Assembly: GCA_964536375.1 (NCBI GenBank)
Contig: CAZHXF010000018.1
Location: forward strand, 1 to 45,409
Direction: 5' to 3'
DNA from: Desulfuromonas sp964536375
Lineage (GTDB): Bacteria > Desulfobacterota > Desulfuromonadia > Desulfuromonadales > Desulfuromonadaceae
Length of the DNA stretch: 45,409 bases
Below the pieces are notes generated by a model. That model was not told where the DNA came from, searched no databases, and was given only the letters and a program-made list of their open reading frames with translations. Position numbers and translations under genes: made by a program. Positions within the stretch are counted from its first letter, which is position 1, and each line of letters begins with the position of its first letter. Positions 26,611-35,052 of this stretch are shown in pieces.

Positions 26611-28065
26611 ATGAAATTCTCAAACTCCTATGCACAGCTAGATGAACGTTTCTACCAAAGAACACATCCCGCTCCCGTTGAAAACCCCAAGCTCTTGTTA
26701 TGGAATTCTACCCTCGCTGAACAGCTCATGATTCCAACTGAATTGAGCAATGATCCGGTTGCCTTGGCTGATATTTTTTCAGGTAACCACACCCTACCCG
26801 GCTCAGAACCAATTGCAGCAGCTTATGCTGGGCATCAGTTTGGACATTTTGTACCCCAGCTTGGCGATGGTCGAGCACACCTGCTGGGCGAGGTGTTGGA
26901 CCATTCGGGTCAAAGGTGGGATATCCAGCTTAAAGGTTCTGGCCGCACCTCATTTTCACGCGGAGGCGATGGTCGTTGCGCACTTGGTCCAGCGGTGCGT
27001 GAGTTCATCATGAGTGAAGCGATGCAAGCGTTAGGTGTGCCAACAACTCGTTGCTTAGCCGTTGTTGCGACGGGTGAAAATGTTTTCCGTGAAGCTGCAT
27101 TACCAGGAGCAGTGGTCACGCGGGTTGCCTCAAGCCATGTACGTGTTGGCACCTTTGAGTTTTTTGCCGCACGTGGTGATTATAAAGCGGTCAAGCAGCT
27201 GTGCCAATATACCATTGCACGGCATTATCCCGAGTTGCAGCAAGAGGGACCGATTCAATATATTCCGTTTATTAACAAGGTTATCGACCGGCAGATTCAA
27301 TTAATCGTCGCATGGATGCGAGTCGGTTTTATTCACGGTGTTATGAATACCGATAATACTGCCCTTTCTGGTGAGACTATCGATTACGGTCCCTGTGCCA
27401 TGATGGGGAGCTATGATCCCCTTACTGTTTATAGCTCGATTGATACACTTGGTCGCTATGCCTTTGGTAAGCAGCCAACAATCCTTCAATGGAACATGGC
27501 GCAATTTATAGAATGTCTGTTGCCACTTGTTGCGACTGATATAAATAAAGCAAAAGAACAACTAGCCCCACTGCTGTCCGAGTTACCAGAGCGTTTTGAA
27601 CAAAGCTATCTGGCAATGATGGCAAAAAAACTTGGTTTGATCGCTGTTCAGCCTGCAGACCAAAATCTCATTGCGTCAATTTTGCAACGAATGCAGGAGA
27701 AAAGATTAGATTACACGGTCACTTTTGATCTGCTTACTAAATCTAGGTTGAACGAAAAGGTTGCAGCTAAAATGAAGCAACAACTTGGAAGTTGTTTTGA
27801 TCGTTGGCAAGCTCGATTAGTTGAGCAACAGGAGAATCTTCAAGATGGCACTCAACGGATGCGACAACACAACCCTGTGGTGATCCCCAGAAATCACCAT
27901 ATTGAAGAGGTTCTTAGACAGTGTGAGCAGACAGGATCGGTGACGTTGGCAGAAAAATTTCTTCAGGTTTTACGCTCCCCTTACGTGGAGCTGCCGCAAA
28001 CCTCAGAGTATCAAGATCTACCGCCGGATAATGATAGGGGCTATCATACGTTTTGCGGAACCTGA
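26611..28065 (+). CDS. selO: SelO/YdiU protein adenylyltransferase
   Basis: SelO is a pseudokinase-fold enzyme that transfers AMP from ATP to Ser, Thr or Tyr of target proteins and takes part in redox stress responses. It has 484 residues (E. coli 478). Family segments are YAGHQFGHFVPQLGDGRA, QLKGSGRTSFSRGGDGR, MRVGFIHGVMNTDN with the catalytic NTDN, and the metal-binding IDYGPCAMMG. The C-terminus reads FCGT, so the position that is selenocysteine in many family members is Cys. The ATG has AAAGG 10 nt upstream. It is monocistronic with a strong terminator after it. Confidence 0.96.
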   Translation: MKFSNSYAQLDERFYQRTHPAPVENPKLLLWNSTLAEQLMIPTELSNDPVALADIFSGNHTLPGSEPIAAAYAGHQFGHFVPQLGDGRAHLLGEVLDHSGQRWDIQLKGSGRTSFSRGGDGRCALGPAVREFIMSEAMQALGVPTTRCLAVVATGENVFREAALPGAVVTRVASSHVRVGTFEFFAARGDYKAVKQLCQYTIARHYPELQQEGPIQYIPFINKVIDRQIQLIVAWMRVGFIHGVMNTDNTALSGETIDYGPCAMMGSYDPLTVYSSIDTLGRYAFGKQPTILQWNMAQFIECLLPLVATDINKAKEQLAPLLSELPERFEQSYLAMMAKKLGLIAVQPADQNLIASILQRMQEKRLDYTVTFDLLTKSRLNEKVAAKMKQQLGSCFDRWQARLVEQQENLQDGTQRMRQHNPVVIPRNHHIEEVLRQCEQTGSVTLAEKFLQVLRSPYVELPQTSEYQDLPPDNDRGYHTFCGT

Positions 28066-28131
28066 TAGATTCTTTCGCCCATGCACCATAGGGGGATAGA
28101 ATGATGAACACTTGACCGCGTAAAACGCAAC

Positions 28132-28175
28132 AAAGCCGATTCGGGGAGGCATCCGAATCGGCTTTGTTTATTTTT
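28132..28175 (+). terminator. Intrinsic terminator after selO
   Basis: A perfect 13-bp stem (AAAGCCGATTCGG 28132..28144, CCGAATCGGCTTT 28153..28165) with an 8-nt loop is followed by GTTTATTTTT. It lies 67 bp after the selO stop. Confidence 0.92.
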
Positions 28176-28328
28176 AACTAGGAAGAAAGGAGGTTTACCA
28201 AGTCTCGCCTGCCACAACAAGCCTTGATGTTTATTACTGTAGCAAAGTGAGTTTTGATCGACCACCGTAAGAGCCGTATTTGTTTGATGGATGATCCACA
28301 TGGGTGTCATGTGCAAATACGCAGTGTG

Positions 28329-28538
28329 CTGGGACTGTTCTGCCTTGCTCGCAGCATCGGCTAACAAATCAAGTATTATACCCAATATCTCAAGCGGAAA
28401 CGTGAACAGAGCGGTCGCAGATGGCAGAATCGATTTTATTCGTGTATTGTTTAAAGTGATGAATATCTGTGGGCAGTGGCGCGTTATATAGAACAAAACC
28501 CATCAAGGCAAACATGGTGACAATCGCTGGAGAGCATT
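28329..28538 (+). pseudogene. RAYT (REP-associated tyrosine transposase) fossil 2
   Basis: The C-terminal part of a TnpA_REP-type transposase. One plus-strand frame reads LGLFCLARSIG, a stop, QIKYYTQYLKRKREQSGRRW, QNRFYSCIV, a stop, SDEYLWAVARYIEQNP. After a one-base frameshift it continues KANMVTIAGEHY. This follows the RAYT consensus order closely (SGTLWQNRF, SDEYL, RYIEQNPVKAGMV). Two stops and a frameshift inactivate it. The last codons run over the ribosome site and start codon of the diguanylate cyclase, whose GGAG lies in the GGA-GAG of AGEH. Confidence 0.8.
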
Positions 28539-30317
28539 ATGAAGATTCAATATAAGGCGGCACTAGCAATGACCTTGTTCGGTGCCGTCATTGTAACCAT
28601 GCTTTCAATAGGTTATGACATGCTGAATCACAAAATTGTCATAGACAAAGAGCTAATCAACATTGAAAACATCTCTAAAGAAGTCGCCCTGCACATTAAC
28701 TCTCACCTTAAAGAAAAAGCAGCAATAGCTACCACTCTTTCCACAGCTCCGATCATCAAGGATGCTTTACTAATAAGCAATGCTATGTTTTCCGTATTAC
28801 CTGATGCTGAACGGAAACAAGAAATTGATAACCGCAACCAGCAATGGATAGAAACAGCGGATAGTAGCGATCCTTTTATCCGAGCCCACATGGGCAACCC
28901 CGTTGCAGAGTATCTTAAGTATCAACAAACAATCACGCCTGGCGAATATGGAGAACTATTCCTCACCAACCGTTATGGGGTCATGATTGCCACGACCGGC
29001 AAACTGACAACCCTTGCTCATCGCCACAAATATTGGTGGATAGCGTGCTTTGATAATGGTCAGGGTAGAATTTTTCTGGATGATCGTGGCTTTGATTCCA
29101 GCGTGCAGGGCTATGTAATCGGAGTGGTGATTCCAATCAGGGATGGCAACGAGATCATTGGGATACTGAAATGCAACGTAAATATCATGGGGACGCTGAG
29201 CGATGCTGTCCATCAGTTTGGTCAACGTAATTCCGGCAAGATGAAAATCGTCCGCACTGGTGGATTAATCATATCTGAACCTAATGTCGTACCGCTATCA
29301 ACCATGCTTAACGAGGCTCTGATTGAGCCAATAAAAACAAAAGAGAGCGGCACGACAATCATTGTTGAAAACAACGAAAAGCTACTGGTAGCTTTTGCTC
29401 CGATACAAATAACAATGGGATCAGAGCTATTTGGTTTTGGCGGTCATCAAGAATCGATAGATCACATTAAAGGAAATAAAGGCGAAGCTTGGCATGTTAT
29501 CATCTCTCAAAGAGAAGAAGACGCGATTATATATGCCCATGAAGCGACGTCTGTCATTGTTCTTATGGGGGCAATCTTTACCCTCCTGGCCGCGGCGGGC
29601 GCCCTACTTTTAGGCAAATGGGCAGCAAAGCCCATAGTTGAGCTGGCAACTATCGCCCGTAATATTGGTGAAGGAAATTTCGATTCTAGGCACAGCGTAA
29701 GCTCAAATGACGAAATTGGTAACCTAGCAAAATCGTTGAACAAAATGGCACACAACCTTCAGGAGACCATGGCTTCCAGGGATGAATTGATCTTTGAGGT
29801 CGAGCAACGCAAAAAGGCGGAAGAAAAGCTGAAAATTCTTTCAACCACTGACGAGTTGACCGGTGTTGCCAACCGAAGGGCATTCAACGATAAATTGCAC
29901 ACGAATATTGGCAGGGCAAAACGCTATCACGAACCGCTTTCACTATTGATTCTCGATATCGATCATTTTAAAAAGGTAAATGATTCGTATGGCCATAATG
30001 TTGGAGATCTTATTTTAAAGACCTTGGTCAGTGCTCTAACGGCAGGCATCCGTCAAGAGGATCTCATAGCCCGCTGGGGCGGTGAAGAATTTTGCATTTT
30101 GCTGCCACAAACAGGCAAAGACGCCGGTCTGCAACAAGCTGAACGATTAAGAAAAAGGGTAGCTGACTATGACTTTCCGACAGTTGGTCAGGTAACTGTA
30201 AGTATTGGTCATACGGAACTGCAAGATCAAGATATTCCTGATTCACTGGTTAAACGTGCCGACAATGCTCTTTATCTAGCAAAAAGAGCGGGCAGGAATA
30301 TTGTAAAATCCTGTTAG
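28539..30317 (+). CDS. Membrane diguanylate cyclase (Cache-like sensor, HAMP, GGDEF)
   Basis: The enzyme should make c-di-GMP from two GTP in response to an extracytoplasmic signal. It has 592 residues: TM1 at about 7-28, a periplasmic double-Cache-like sensor (about 35-330), TM2 (SVIVLMGAIFTLLAAAGALL), HAMP (about 358-412), a short coiled coil, and the GGDEF domain (about 430-590). The catalytic motif is GGEEF at 514-518. The inhibitory I-site RQED stands at 505-508, the normal five residues before it, so product inhibition is expected. The start uses GGAG 7 nt upstream. Its 5' edge is formed from a RAYT fossil. Confidence 0.95.
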   Translation: MKIQYKAALAMTLFGAVIVTMLSIGYDMLNHKIVIDKELINIENISKEVALHINSHLKEKAAIATTLSTAPIIKDALLISNAMFSVLPDAERKQEIDNRNQQWIETADSSDPFIRAHMGNPVAEYLKYQQTITPGEYGELFLTNRYGVMIATTGKLTTLAHRHKYWWIACFDNGQGRIFLDDRGFDSSVQGYVIGVVIPIRDGNEIIGILKCNVNIMGTLSDAVHQFGQRNSGKMKIVRTGGLIISEPNVVPLSTMLNEALIEPIKTKESGTTIIVENNEKLLVAFAPIQITMGSELFGFGGHQESIDHIKGNKGEAWHVIISQREEDAIIYAHEATSVIVLMGAIFTLLAAAGALLLGKWAAKPIVELATIARNIGEGNFDSRHSVSSNDEIGNLAKSLNKMAHNLQETMASRDELIFEVEQRKKAEEKLKILSTTDELTGVANRRAFNDKLHTNIGRAKRYHEPLSLLILDIDHFKKVNDSYGHNVGDLILKTLVSALTAGIRQEDLIARWGGEEFCILLPQTGKDAGLQQAERLRKRVADYDFPTVGQVTVSIGHTELQDQDIPDSLVKRADNALYLAKRAGRNIVKSC

Positions 30318-30513
30318 AAGTCTATCGGCAGTGGCATCAACTAATACACTATCTTTAATCGCCAATTCATACAATAAGTGCAATTACCAAAGTTGGGAAA
30401 TCACAGTAAACGTTCCACAAATACTTCCTTAGTGCTACTGCCACTATGCGCAATGCAACAAAGGGTATATCCATGCTATGTACCTGGAATGTGTAGAATA
30501 AATGAGGTTTACA

Positions 30514-30747
30514 ATGAAATATTTTGGTGTGAGTTCAATCGTTGTAATAATTGTAACTTTTGTACTATTTGCCATGGCTTTGTTTTTTACTGGTTTCACT
30601 CATGACTTGTTATTGGAGGCTGGTGTTTTCCTAGTATCGGTAAAACTCATAATAATGGCTTACAAATCAAATGTGGAATCAGAATACATTCATCATGAGC
30701 TCAAAGAGATAAAAGAACTTTTAAAGGCACACAAAGAAAACACATAA
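30514..30747 (+). CDS. Small two-helix membrane protein of unknown function
   Basis: The 77-residue protein has two hydrophobic helices (about 5-27 and 33-50) and a charged C-terminal amphipathic helix (EYIHHELKEIKELLKAH). The ATG (MKYFGV) has GAGG 7 nt upstream. An in-frame ATG four codons earlier lacks a site. I do not recognise the family. It follows the diguanylate cyclase by about 200 bp on the same strand and has good coding character, but no homology evidence. Confidence 0.55.
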   Translation: MKYFGVSSIVVIIVTFVLFAMALFFTGFTHDLLLEAGVFLVSVKLIIMAYKSNVESEYIHHELKEIKELLKAHKENT

Positions 30748-30808
30748 CATAATATTCAGCAATACTCCCCCATTGCCTGCACCATACATAATATTATCCC
30801 CGAGCACA

Positions 30809-30985
30809 TTAACAAATGCGGTTTCGACCACCATGCTTGGCGCGATACAGGGCGTTATCGGCGAGTTTAATCACTTGATCTGCCGTTTGCTTGCGCTCGC
30901 AGTGCTCAGCGACCCCCATGCTGACAGTGACGTTTAAAATCTGGGTCTTTTTATGCTGGTGCGCATTATTGTTAGGGTTTTTCTT
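30809..30985 (-). pseudogene. GGDEF-domain C-terminal fossil
   Basis: On the minus strand the frame reads QILNVTVSMGVAEHCE, then ADQVIKLADNALYRAKHGG, RNRIC and a stop at 30809..30811. This is the last third of a diguanylate cyclase domain (the VTVSIGVA strand and the ADxALYxAKxxGRN helix). The rest of the domain, including GGDEF, is gone. Upstream on that strand is the ferredoxin gene. It is too diverged in its tail from the intact cyclase at 28539 to be a recent copy of it. Confidence 0.75.
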
Positions 30986-31044
30986 CGGTCGTGTTTGTTA
31001 TCGTTGAGTAAATATACATATGTCGGCAATTGAGGGTCAAACTA

Positions 31045-31245
31045 TCATGGGACCAGCACAATTGCTTGACGCGGGCACACAGAGAGACACGCACCACACA
31101 AGGTACAGTGCCGATATAAAACTTTGGCTGTTTTTTTGCCATAGCCACCAGGGAACTCACTGACCAACTGAAGCGCCATTTTACGGCAGCTTGGCAAACA
31201 CTGACCGCAGCCCGTACATTTTTGTTTAATGATTATTCTAGCCAT
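31045..31245 (-). CDS. Small two-[4Fe-4S] ferredoxin
   Basis: A 66-residue electron carrier with two CxxCxxCxxxC clusters: Cys10, 13, 16, 20 and Cys47, 50, 53, 57. Only the second is followed by the usual Pro (CPRQA). The first has CRKMA. The spacing of about 27 residues between the clusters is typical of bacterial dicluster ferredoxins. It begins MARIIIKQKC and is compact. No partner oxidoreductase is adjacent, so its redox partner is unknown. Confidence 0.8.
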   Translation of the reverse strand: MARIIIKQKCTGCGQCLPSCRKMALQLVSEFPGGYGKKTAKVLYRHCTLCGACLSVCPRQAIVLVP

Positions 31246-31540
31246 TTATGATTTGATTAGCCTTAGCAAGCAGCCACGTTTATTTGCGCTTAATCGCACA
31301 AATATAATTTATACCTTATGCAGCACTACGGTGCAGCTGTGACCGTGACACTGAACGCTTAGTTTAAGTGTACTTTACCAAGGATTGTTGTGGCAGGCTA
31401 GGCTTGATAATTTTCCTTGTCACCGATGGTAAAGCCATCAGACTCGACAATATATGAAAATCCACCTATGTTGCCAATGAGAATCGGTAATGGAGTGTTT
31501 AGTAAACCAAAGACAGCTCAATCAAAATGAAGGCAAGCAT

Positions 31541-32047
31541 ATGCAAGAGTTAACCTATCTGGCTGGATATCCACAGCAATGGACCGATCAAGTCAAACTT
31601 TTAATCGCTGAACAGCGGTTAGGCACTGTTATGCTTAAAAAATATCCCCACGCCCACGACGTTAAAACAGACAAAGCTCTTTACGCATACACCATGGGCA
31701 TAAAAAATCAATTTCTGCGCAAAACCAACCCCTTGAGCAAAGTGGTTTTTGACAAAAGTATTGATGTAATTCACCAGGCTCTGGGACTCCACACTTTCAT
31801 CTCGCGTATTCAGGGAACAAAACTCAAAGCAAAGCATGAAATCCGTGTCAGCATGGCATTTAAAACAGCGCCAGAGGAGTTTTTGCACATGATTGTTGTG
31901 CACGAACTGGCGCATCTGAAAGAGAAACAACACAACAAAGCTTTTTACAACCTATGCTGTCACATGGAGCCAAACTATCACCAATTTGAATTCGACCTAC
32001 GCCTTTATCTAACCCATCTTGAGCTTTTTGGTGCCATCTACCCCTAG
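31541..32047 (+). CDS. ygjP: YgjP-type zinc metallopeptidase family protein
   Basis: The 168 residues align along their whole length with E. coli YgjP (DUF45/M48-like). Matching blocks are LTYLAGYPQQ, LIAEQRLGTVMLKKYP, TDKALYAYT, LGLHTFISRIQG, LKAKHEIRV, and the zinc motif HELAHLKEKQHNKAFY followed by LCCHMEPNYHQFEFDLRLYL. The enzyme probably binds zinc through HExxH and a later His or Glu. Its substrate is unknown. The ATG at 31541 (MQELTYL) fits the family start, with AAGG upstream. A 17-residue in-frame extension was rejected. The 295 bp upstream hold nothing I recognise. Confidence 0.93.
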   Translation: MQELTYLAGYPQQWTDQVKLLIAEQRLGTVMLKKYPHAHDVKTDKALYAYTMGIKNQFLRKTNPLSKVVFDKSIDVIHQALGLHTFISRIQGTKLKAKHEIRVSMAFKTAPEEFLHMIVVHELAHLKEKQHNKAFYNLCCHMEPNYHQFEFDLRLYLTHLELFGAIYP

Positions 32048-32171
32048 CCCGTTGGCAAAGCTTGTTAGTATTTATTAGATCCCCGCCACTACTGGCAACA
32101 GCAAACACGATCCAATTTGTCCGAATGATCTGCTTCTCCTGACACTTGGTTAATAATAATTTATGTGTAAT

Positions 32172-32199
32172 TTGTATAGCGTAAATAGCATGGTATAAT
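32172..32199 (+). promoter_or_regulatory. Sigma-70-type promoter of the SAP-like gene
   Basis: TTGTAT (32172..32177) and a perfect TATAAT (32194..32199) are 16 bp apart, with an extended -10 TGG immediately before. The predicted start of transcription is about 32206, giving a leader of about 45 bases to the ATG at 32249. Confidence 0.6.
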
Positions 32200-32248
32200 T
32201 CCTACTGTTTGGTCTAAAAATTAGGCGCAATCCAAAGGAGCAATAAAA

Positions 32249-32428
32249 ATGAATATGATCGAAGTGAAAGCTATCGCCAAAAAGCTGGGAGTTAAACTGG
32301 GCAAGATGAAAAAAGAGGAGCTGATTCGCAGCATTCAGCTGGCTGAAGGTAACCCACAGTGCTTCAATACCAACATATCAACGCAATGCGGGCAGGATGA
32401 GTGCCTGTGGCGCATTGATTGCAAATAG
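32249..32428 (+). CDS. Small SAP/Rho-N-like protein with Cys-rich tail
   Basis: The 59-residue protein has an N-terminal SAP-like helix-turn-helix (IEVKAIAKKLGVKLGKMKKE, then ELIRSIQLAEG). The tail carries four Cys (QCF, QCG, ECLWR, DCK). Small proteins of this plan are found in several proteobacteria, often with the same EGNxxCF and CxWRxDC pattern. SAP modules bind nucleic acid and the Cys set may bind metal. The exact role is unknown. A strong AAAGGAG site and a good promoter precede it. Confidence 0.8.
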   Translation: MNMIEVKAIAKKLGVKLGKMKKEELIRSIQLAEGNPQCFNTNISTQCGQDECLWRIDCK

Positions 32429-32510
32429 TTGCAGATAAGATATCAGGTTGATTTTCTGGCGGTTTTTGTATGTCTAATTTTTCAACTGTTACAAGAGGAT
32501 AAACTTTAAG

Positions 32511-32542
32511 GGGGAAAACGAGGTCATAGCCAAGTTTTCCCC
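32511..32542. repeat. Inverted repeat without U tract
   Basis: GGGGAAAAC (32511..32519) and GTTTTCCCC (32534..32542) form a perfect 9-bp stem with a 14-nt loop, between the SAP-like gene and the end of the TsdA operon. It could end convergent transcripts or be a protein site. No T run follows on either strand. Confidence 0.4.
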
Positions 32543-32653
32543 GAATAAAGCTCCAAGAGCAGTACTAATGCCAGCGACAATAGCAGCACACTACAGCTAA
32601 CTAACTATTTTTCTCATCACCAGCAGCCCCTATGAATACCCAAACTGCAAACC

Positions 32654-33004
32654 CTAAATACAGCGCAGGCGAGTTCCATAGTTAAGGGACATTAGTATTT
32701 CATCTGGAGCAAGCTCTGCCGGAAAATAGGTGCCAGAAATCTTTGCCGCTCGCATACTCGCACCTTGGAGATTACAAGAGCGCAGATCCAATCCGCGCAG
32801 ATCGGTTTGACGGAAATAACAGCCAGACAGATCAAGACCATGCAAGTTAGCTCCACGCAAATCAAGACCATGAAAGTCTATCCCACTGAGAAAAGAGGGA
32901 TCATCGTTTGCGCTGCGCCGCGCATTGAATTCCTCGACCTCTTCCTCGCGTAACAATAAAAATAGCGGGTGGGCACTGGGTTTCGGACTATTATTGTTTT
33001 CCAT
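32654..33004 (-). CDS. Pentapeptide-repeat protein
   Basis: The 116-residue protein has about nine tandem A(D/N)LxX-type repeats in residues 40-90 (GLDLRGANLHGLDLSGCYF is one stretch). They form a short right-handed quadrilateral beta-helix. The N-terminus is helical and acidic (LLREEEVEEFNARR) and the C-terminus carries APDEILMSLNYGTRLR. The ATG has a strong AAGGAGG. It starts 39 bp after the di-heme peroxidase gene and is probably the last gene of that operon. No export signal is visible, so it is likely cytosolic. Function unknown. Confidence 0.85.
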   Translation of the reverse strand: MENNNSPKPSAHPLFLLLREEEVEEFNARRSANDDPSFLSGIDFHGLDLRGANLHGLDLSGCYFRQTDLRGLDLRSCNLQGASMRAAKISGTYFPAELAPDEILMSLNYGTRLRCI

Positions 33005-33043
33005 ATTTTCCTCCTTACGTACACAGTTTAGGCGGGATTGTGA

Positions 33044-34099
33044 TTACTGCGGTCGTGGTGTTCGCTCTGTTGCCGCTGGCAACTTAGGCACTTGAAGCTG
33101 CGGTAATTTTCCTGTCAAGCTGTGTAAAAAAACTTCCAGATGTTTACACTGTTTCGCGGAAAGCTTTTTATCCAGTTGCGTCCACCCCATCACTTTTATC
33201 GCTTCGGACAAGGTCCAGGCTCCACCGGCATGAAAATAGGGAGCGGTCAATTCCACATTACGTAATGTCGGCACCTTAAACACGTAAGCCTGCGTCACCA
33301 TATCCATAACTGCGCTACGACCCACATCCTCAGCCGGACGGTAACGCGGCTCCGGCTCATGCGCTGCTCCAAAACGGTAATAGCTGTTGCCACCGACATT
33401 AACACTGGTGTGACATTGGACACAGCCTAAAGCGATAAACTGTTGCAGACCCGCCTGCTGATCTTCGTTTAAGGCGTGCTCATCACCTTGCAAATACCGA
33501 TCAAACGGGGAGTCCGGTGTCAGCAACGTCGAAACATAGGCCGCAAGGGCAAGCTTGGTAGTGGAAAAACAGATCGGTTTTTTGCGCTGCGGAAAAGCTG
33601 CACCAAACTCCGCAACATATTCGGGCATGCTGGACAGAACAGCGCACACCAGAGGATCGGTGCTGGCCATCTCAATCGAACTGACTATGGGACCACCGAC
33701 CTGTTCGACCAAATCGCGGGCGCGCCCATCCCAAAACTGGGCAATTTGCAATACCGAATTAAACACTGTCGGACTATTGCGCGCCCCGGTTTGACCACCA
33801 TGACCCACAGACACCGACAGTCCATCAGCACCACCAGTAGCCAAGTTATGACAGGAATGACAACTAACGGTTTGGCTCAGCGACAGCCGCGGATCAAAAA
33901 ACAAACGCTGACCAAGAATGACTTTCTCTTCAAAATTGTCGATCAAATCAATACTGGGAGCTTTATCCGGCAACGGATCGAAATAAAAAGCAGCCTGTTT
34001 AGCTAATGCGTTGTGCCCCACTGCGACTGCCAATGCAGACGACGTCCAACCAGATAGCAGCAGCAATATACCAACCATGCAGAAATCAATAACGCGCAT
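33044..34099 (-). CDS. Di-heme cytochrome c peroxidase (MauG/CCP family)
   Basis: This is a predicted periplasmic di-heme enzyme that reduces peroxide or oxidises a partner. From the ATG at 34099 it has 351 residues with a signal peptide ending near SSALA. The first heme motif is CHSCH, the second CVQCH. Other family parts are GQRLFFDPRLS, ARNSPTVFN, QFWDGRARDL and the late VPTLRNVELTAPYFHAGG. The chosen ATG overlaps the 3' end of the tsdA-like gene by 14 bp and has GGAGG upstream, showing coupling. Being paired with TsdA suggests a shared electron route, but that is inference. Confidence 0.9.
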   Translation of the reverse strand: MRVIDFCMVGILLLLSGWTSSALAVAVGHNALAKQAAFYFDPLPDKAPSIDLIDNFEEKVILGQRLFFDPRLSLSQTVSCHSCHNLATGGADGLSVSVGHGGQTGARNSPTVFNSVLQIAQFWDGRARDLVEQVGGPIVSSIEMASTDPLVCAVLSSMPEYVAEFGAAFPQRKKPICFSTTKLALAAYVSTLLTPDSPFDRYLQGDEHALNEDQQAGLQQFIALGCVQCHTSVNVGGNSYYRFGAAHEPEPRYRPAEDVGRSAVMDMVTQAYVFKVPTLRNVELTAPYFHAGGAWTLSEAIKVMGWTQLDKKLSAKQCKHLEVFLHSLTGKLPQLQVPKLPAATERTPRPQ

Positions 34100-34922
34100 C
34101 ACTCGGCTTACCTCCCTGTTGCCAGTCATTAACTTTTGCTGGATAATCTGCGCGCGGTTGATGAATGACGAAATCCGCAACATCATAGACCTGTTGCGTA
34201 GTCAAAGTTCCACCGGCAGCAAAGGGCATATTGCGTTGGATAAATGCCGCCGCTTTATGCAGCCGCGCCATTCCAGCGGCAATATTGAAGGAGTTATTAC
34301 CCCACAACGGTGGGAAACCGTAGGGATAACGCTGCGGTCGTTCATCGAGACGACCCTGCCCGTCTTTGCCATGGCACACTGCACAGCGATCGAGAAATAA
34401 TTTCTGCCCTCGTTCACGGTCAGGCTCAGGCATCTGTGCCAAACGCGGGAAGCCCCAGCCTTCAACCAGATAGCCATCATCTATCCCCCGCGACAGCCAG
34501 GTCATGTAGGCGACAATTGCATCCATAGGTTCACTGTCCACAGGCGGGGCAACACCATTCAAACTGCGTTTAAAACAGCCCTGAATACGTTGGCGCAACG
34601 ACACCTCTGCCACGGAGCGATTGCTGTAACGCGGATAGCGCGTGGTCACTCCTACCCAGTGTGCGGCGTAAGCAACTGTTCCCGCCTTGAGATGGCAGTT
34701 ACTACAGCGCAAATGACTTGTGGCATATTGAGGCAATTGTTGCGGAGTATGGGTAAGAATCAAGCGCCCACGGCGGATAATATCCCCCGCTACACCTTGC
34801 GGAATAGACGCTTCTTCTGGAGCGGTAAAAGGGATGGGCACAGGCTGTGCCCATCCTAAAGTACTACTAGCGACCAACAAATAGATGGGCAAAAAAACAA
34901 TAAGCTGAACAAACACGCGCAT
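34086..34922 (-). CDS. tsdA: Thiosulfate dehydrogenase-like di-heme cytochrome c
   Basis: TsdA oxidises two thiosulfate to tetrathionate, or the reverse, in the periplasm. The protein has 278 residues with a signal peptide ending near GWAQ. Heme motifs are CSNCH and CAVCH. The TsdA-specific RIQGCFKRSLNG supplies the Cys that ligates heme 1 at the active site. GRLILTHTPQQ, GFPPLWGNNSFN, AGMARLHKAAAFI and MPFAAGG also match. The ATG at 34922 has GGAG 8 nt upstream. It is the first gene of a three-gene operon with a CCP-like peroxidase and a pentapeptide-repeat protein. Confidence 0.87.
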   Translation of the reverse strand: MRVFVQLIVFLPIYLLVASSTLGWAQPVPIPFTAPEEASIPQGVAGDIIRRGRLILTHTPQQLPQYATSHLRCSNCHLKAGTVAYAAHWVGVTTRYPRYSNRSVAEVSLRQRIQGCFKRSLNGVAPPVDSEPMDAIVAYMTWLSRGIDDGYLVEGWGFPRLAQMPEPDRERGQKLFLDRCAVCHGKDGQGRLDERPQRYPYGFPPLWGNNSFNIAAGMARLHKAAAFIQRNMPFAAGGTLTTQQVYDVADFVIHQPRADYPAKVNDWQQGGKPSDARY

Positions 34923-35052
34923 AGACAAAACTCCTAAAAAAGAGGAAGAAAATCCGCAACGTGTCGCGTCAAGTTACCGCAATCAGTTTAAGCTCGATAA
35001 AAGCTGTGTAACCAGCGCATTAAAACGCATGGCTTAAAATACAGCAGCACAT

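Noticed and set aside
28044..28496. A 150-residue minus-strand frame opposite the selO end
   Set aside because: It crosses the selO stop, the terminator and the RAYT fossil. The fossil's plus-strand reading explains the sequence better, and no family resemblance or ribosome site was seen.
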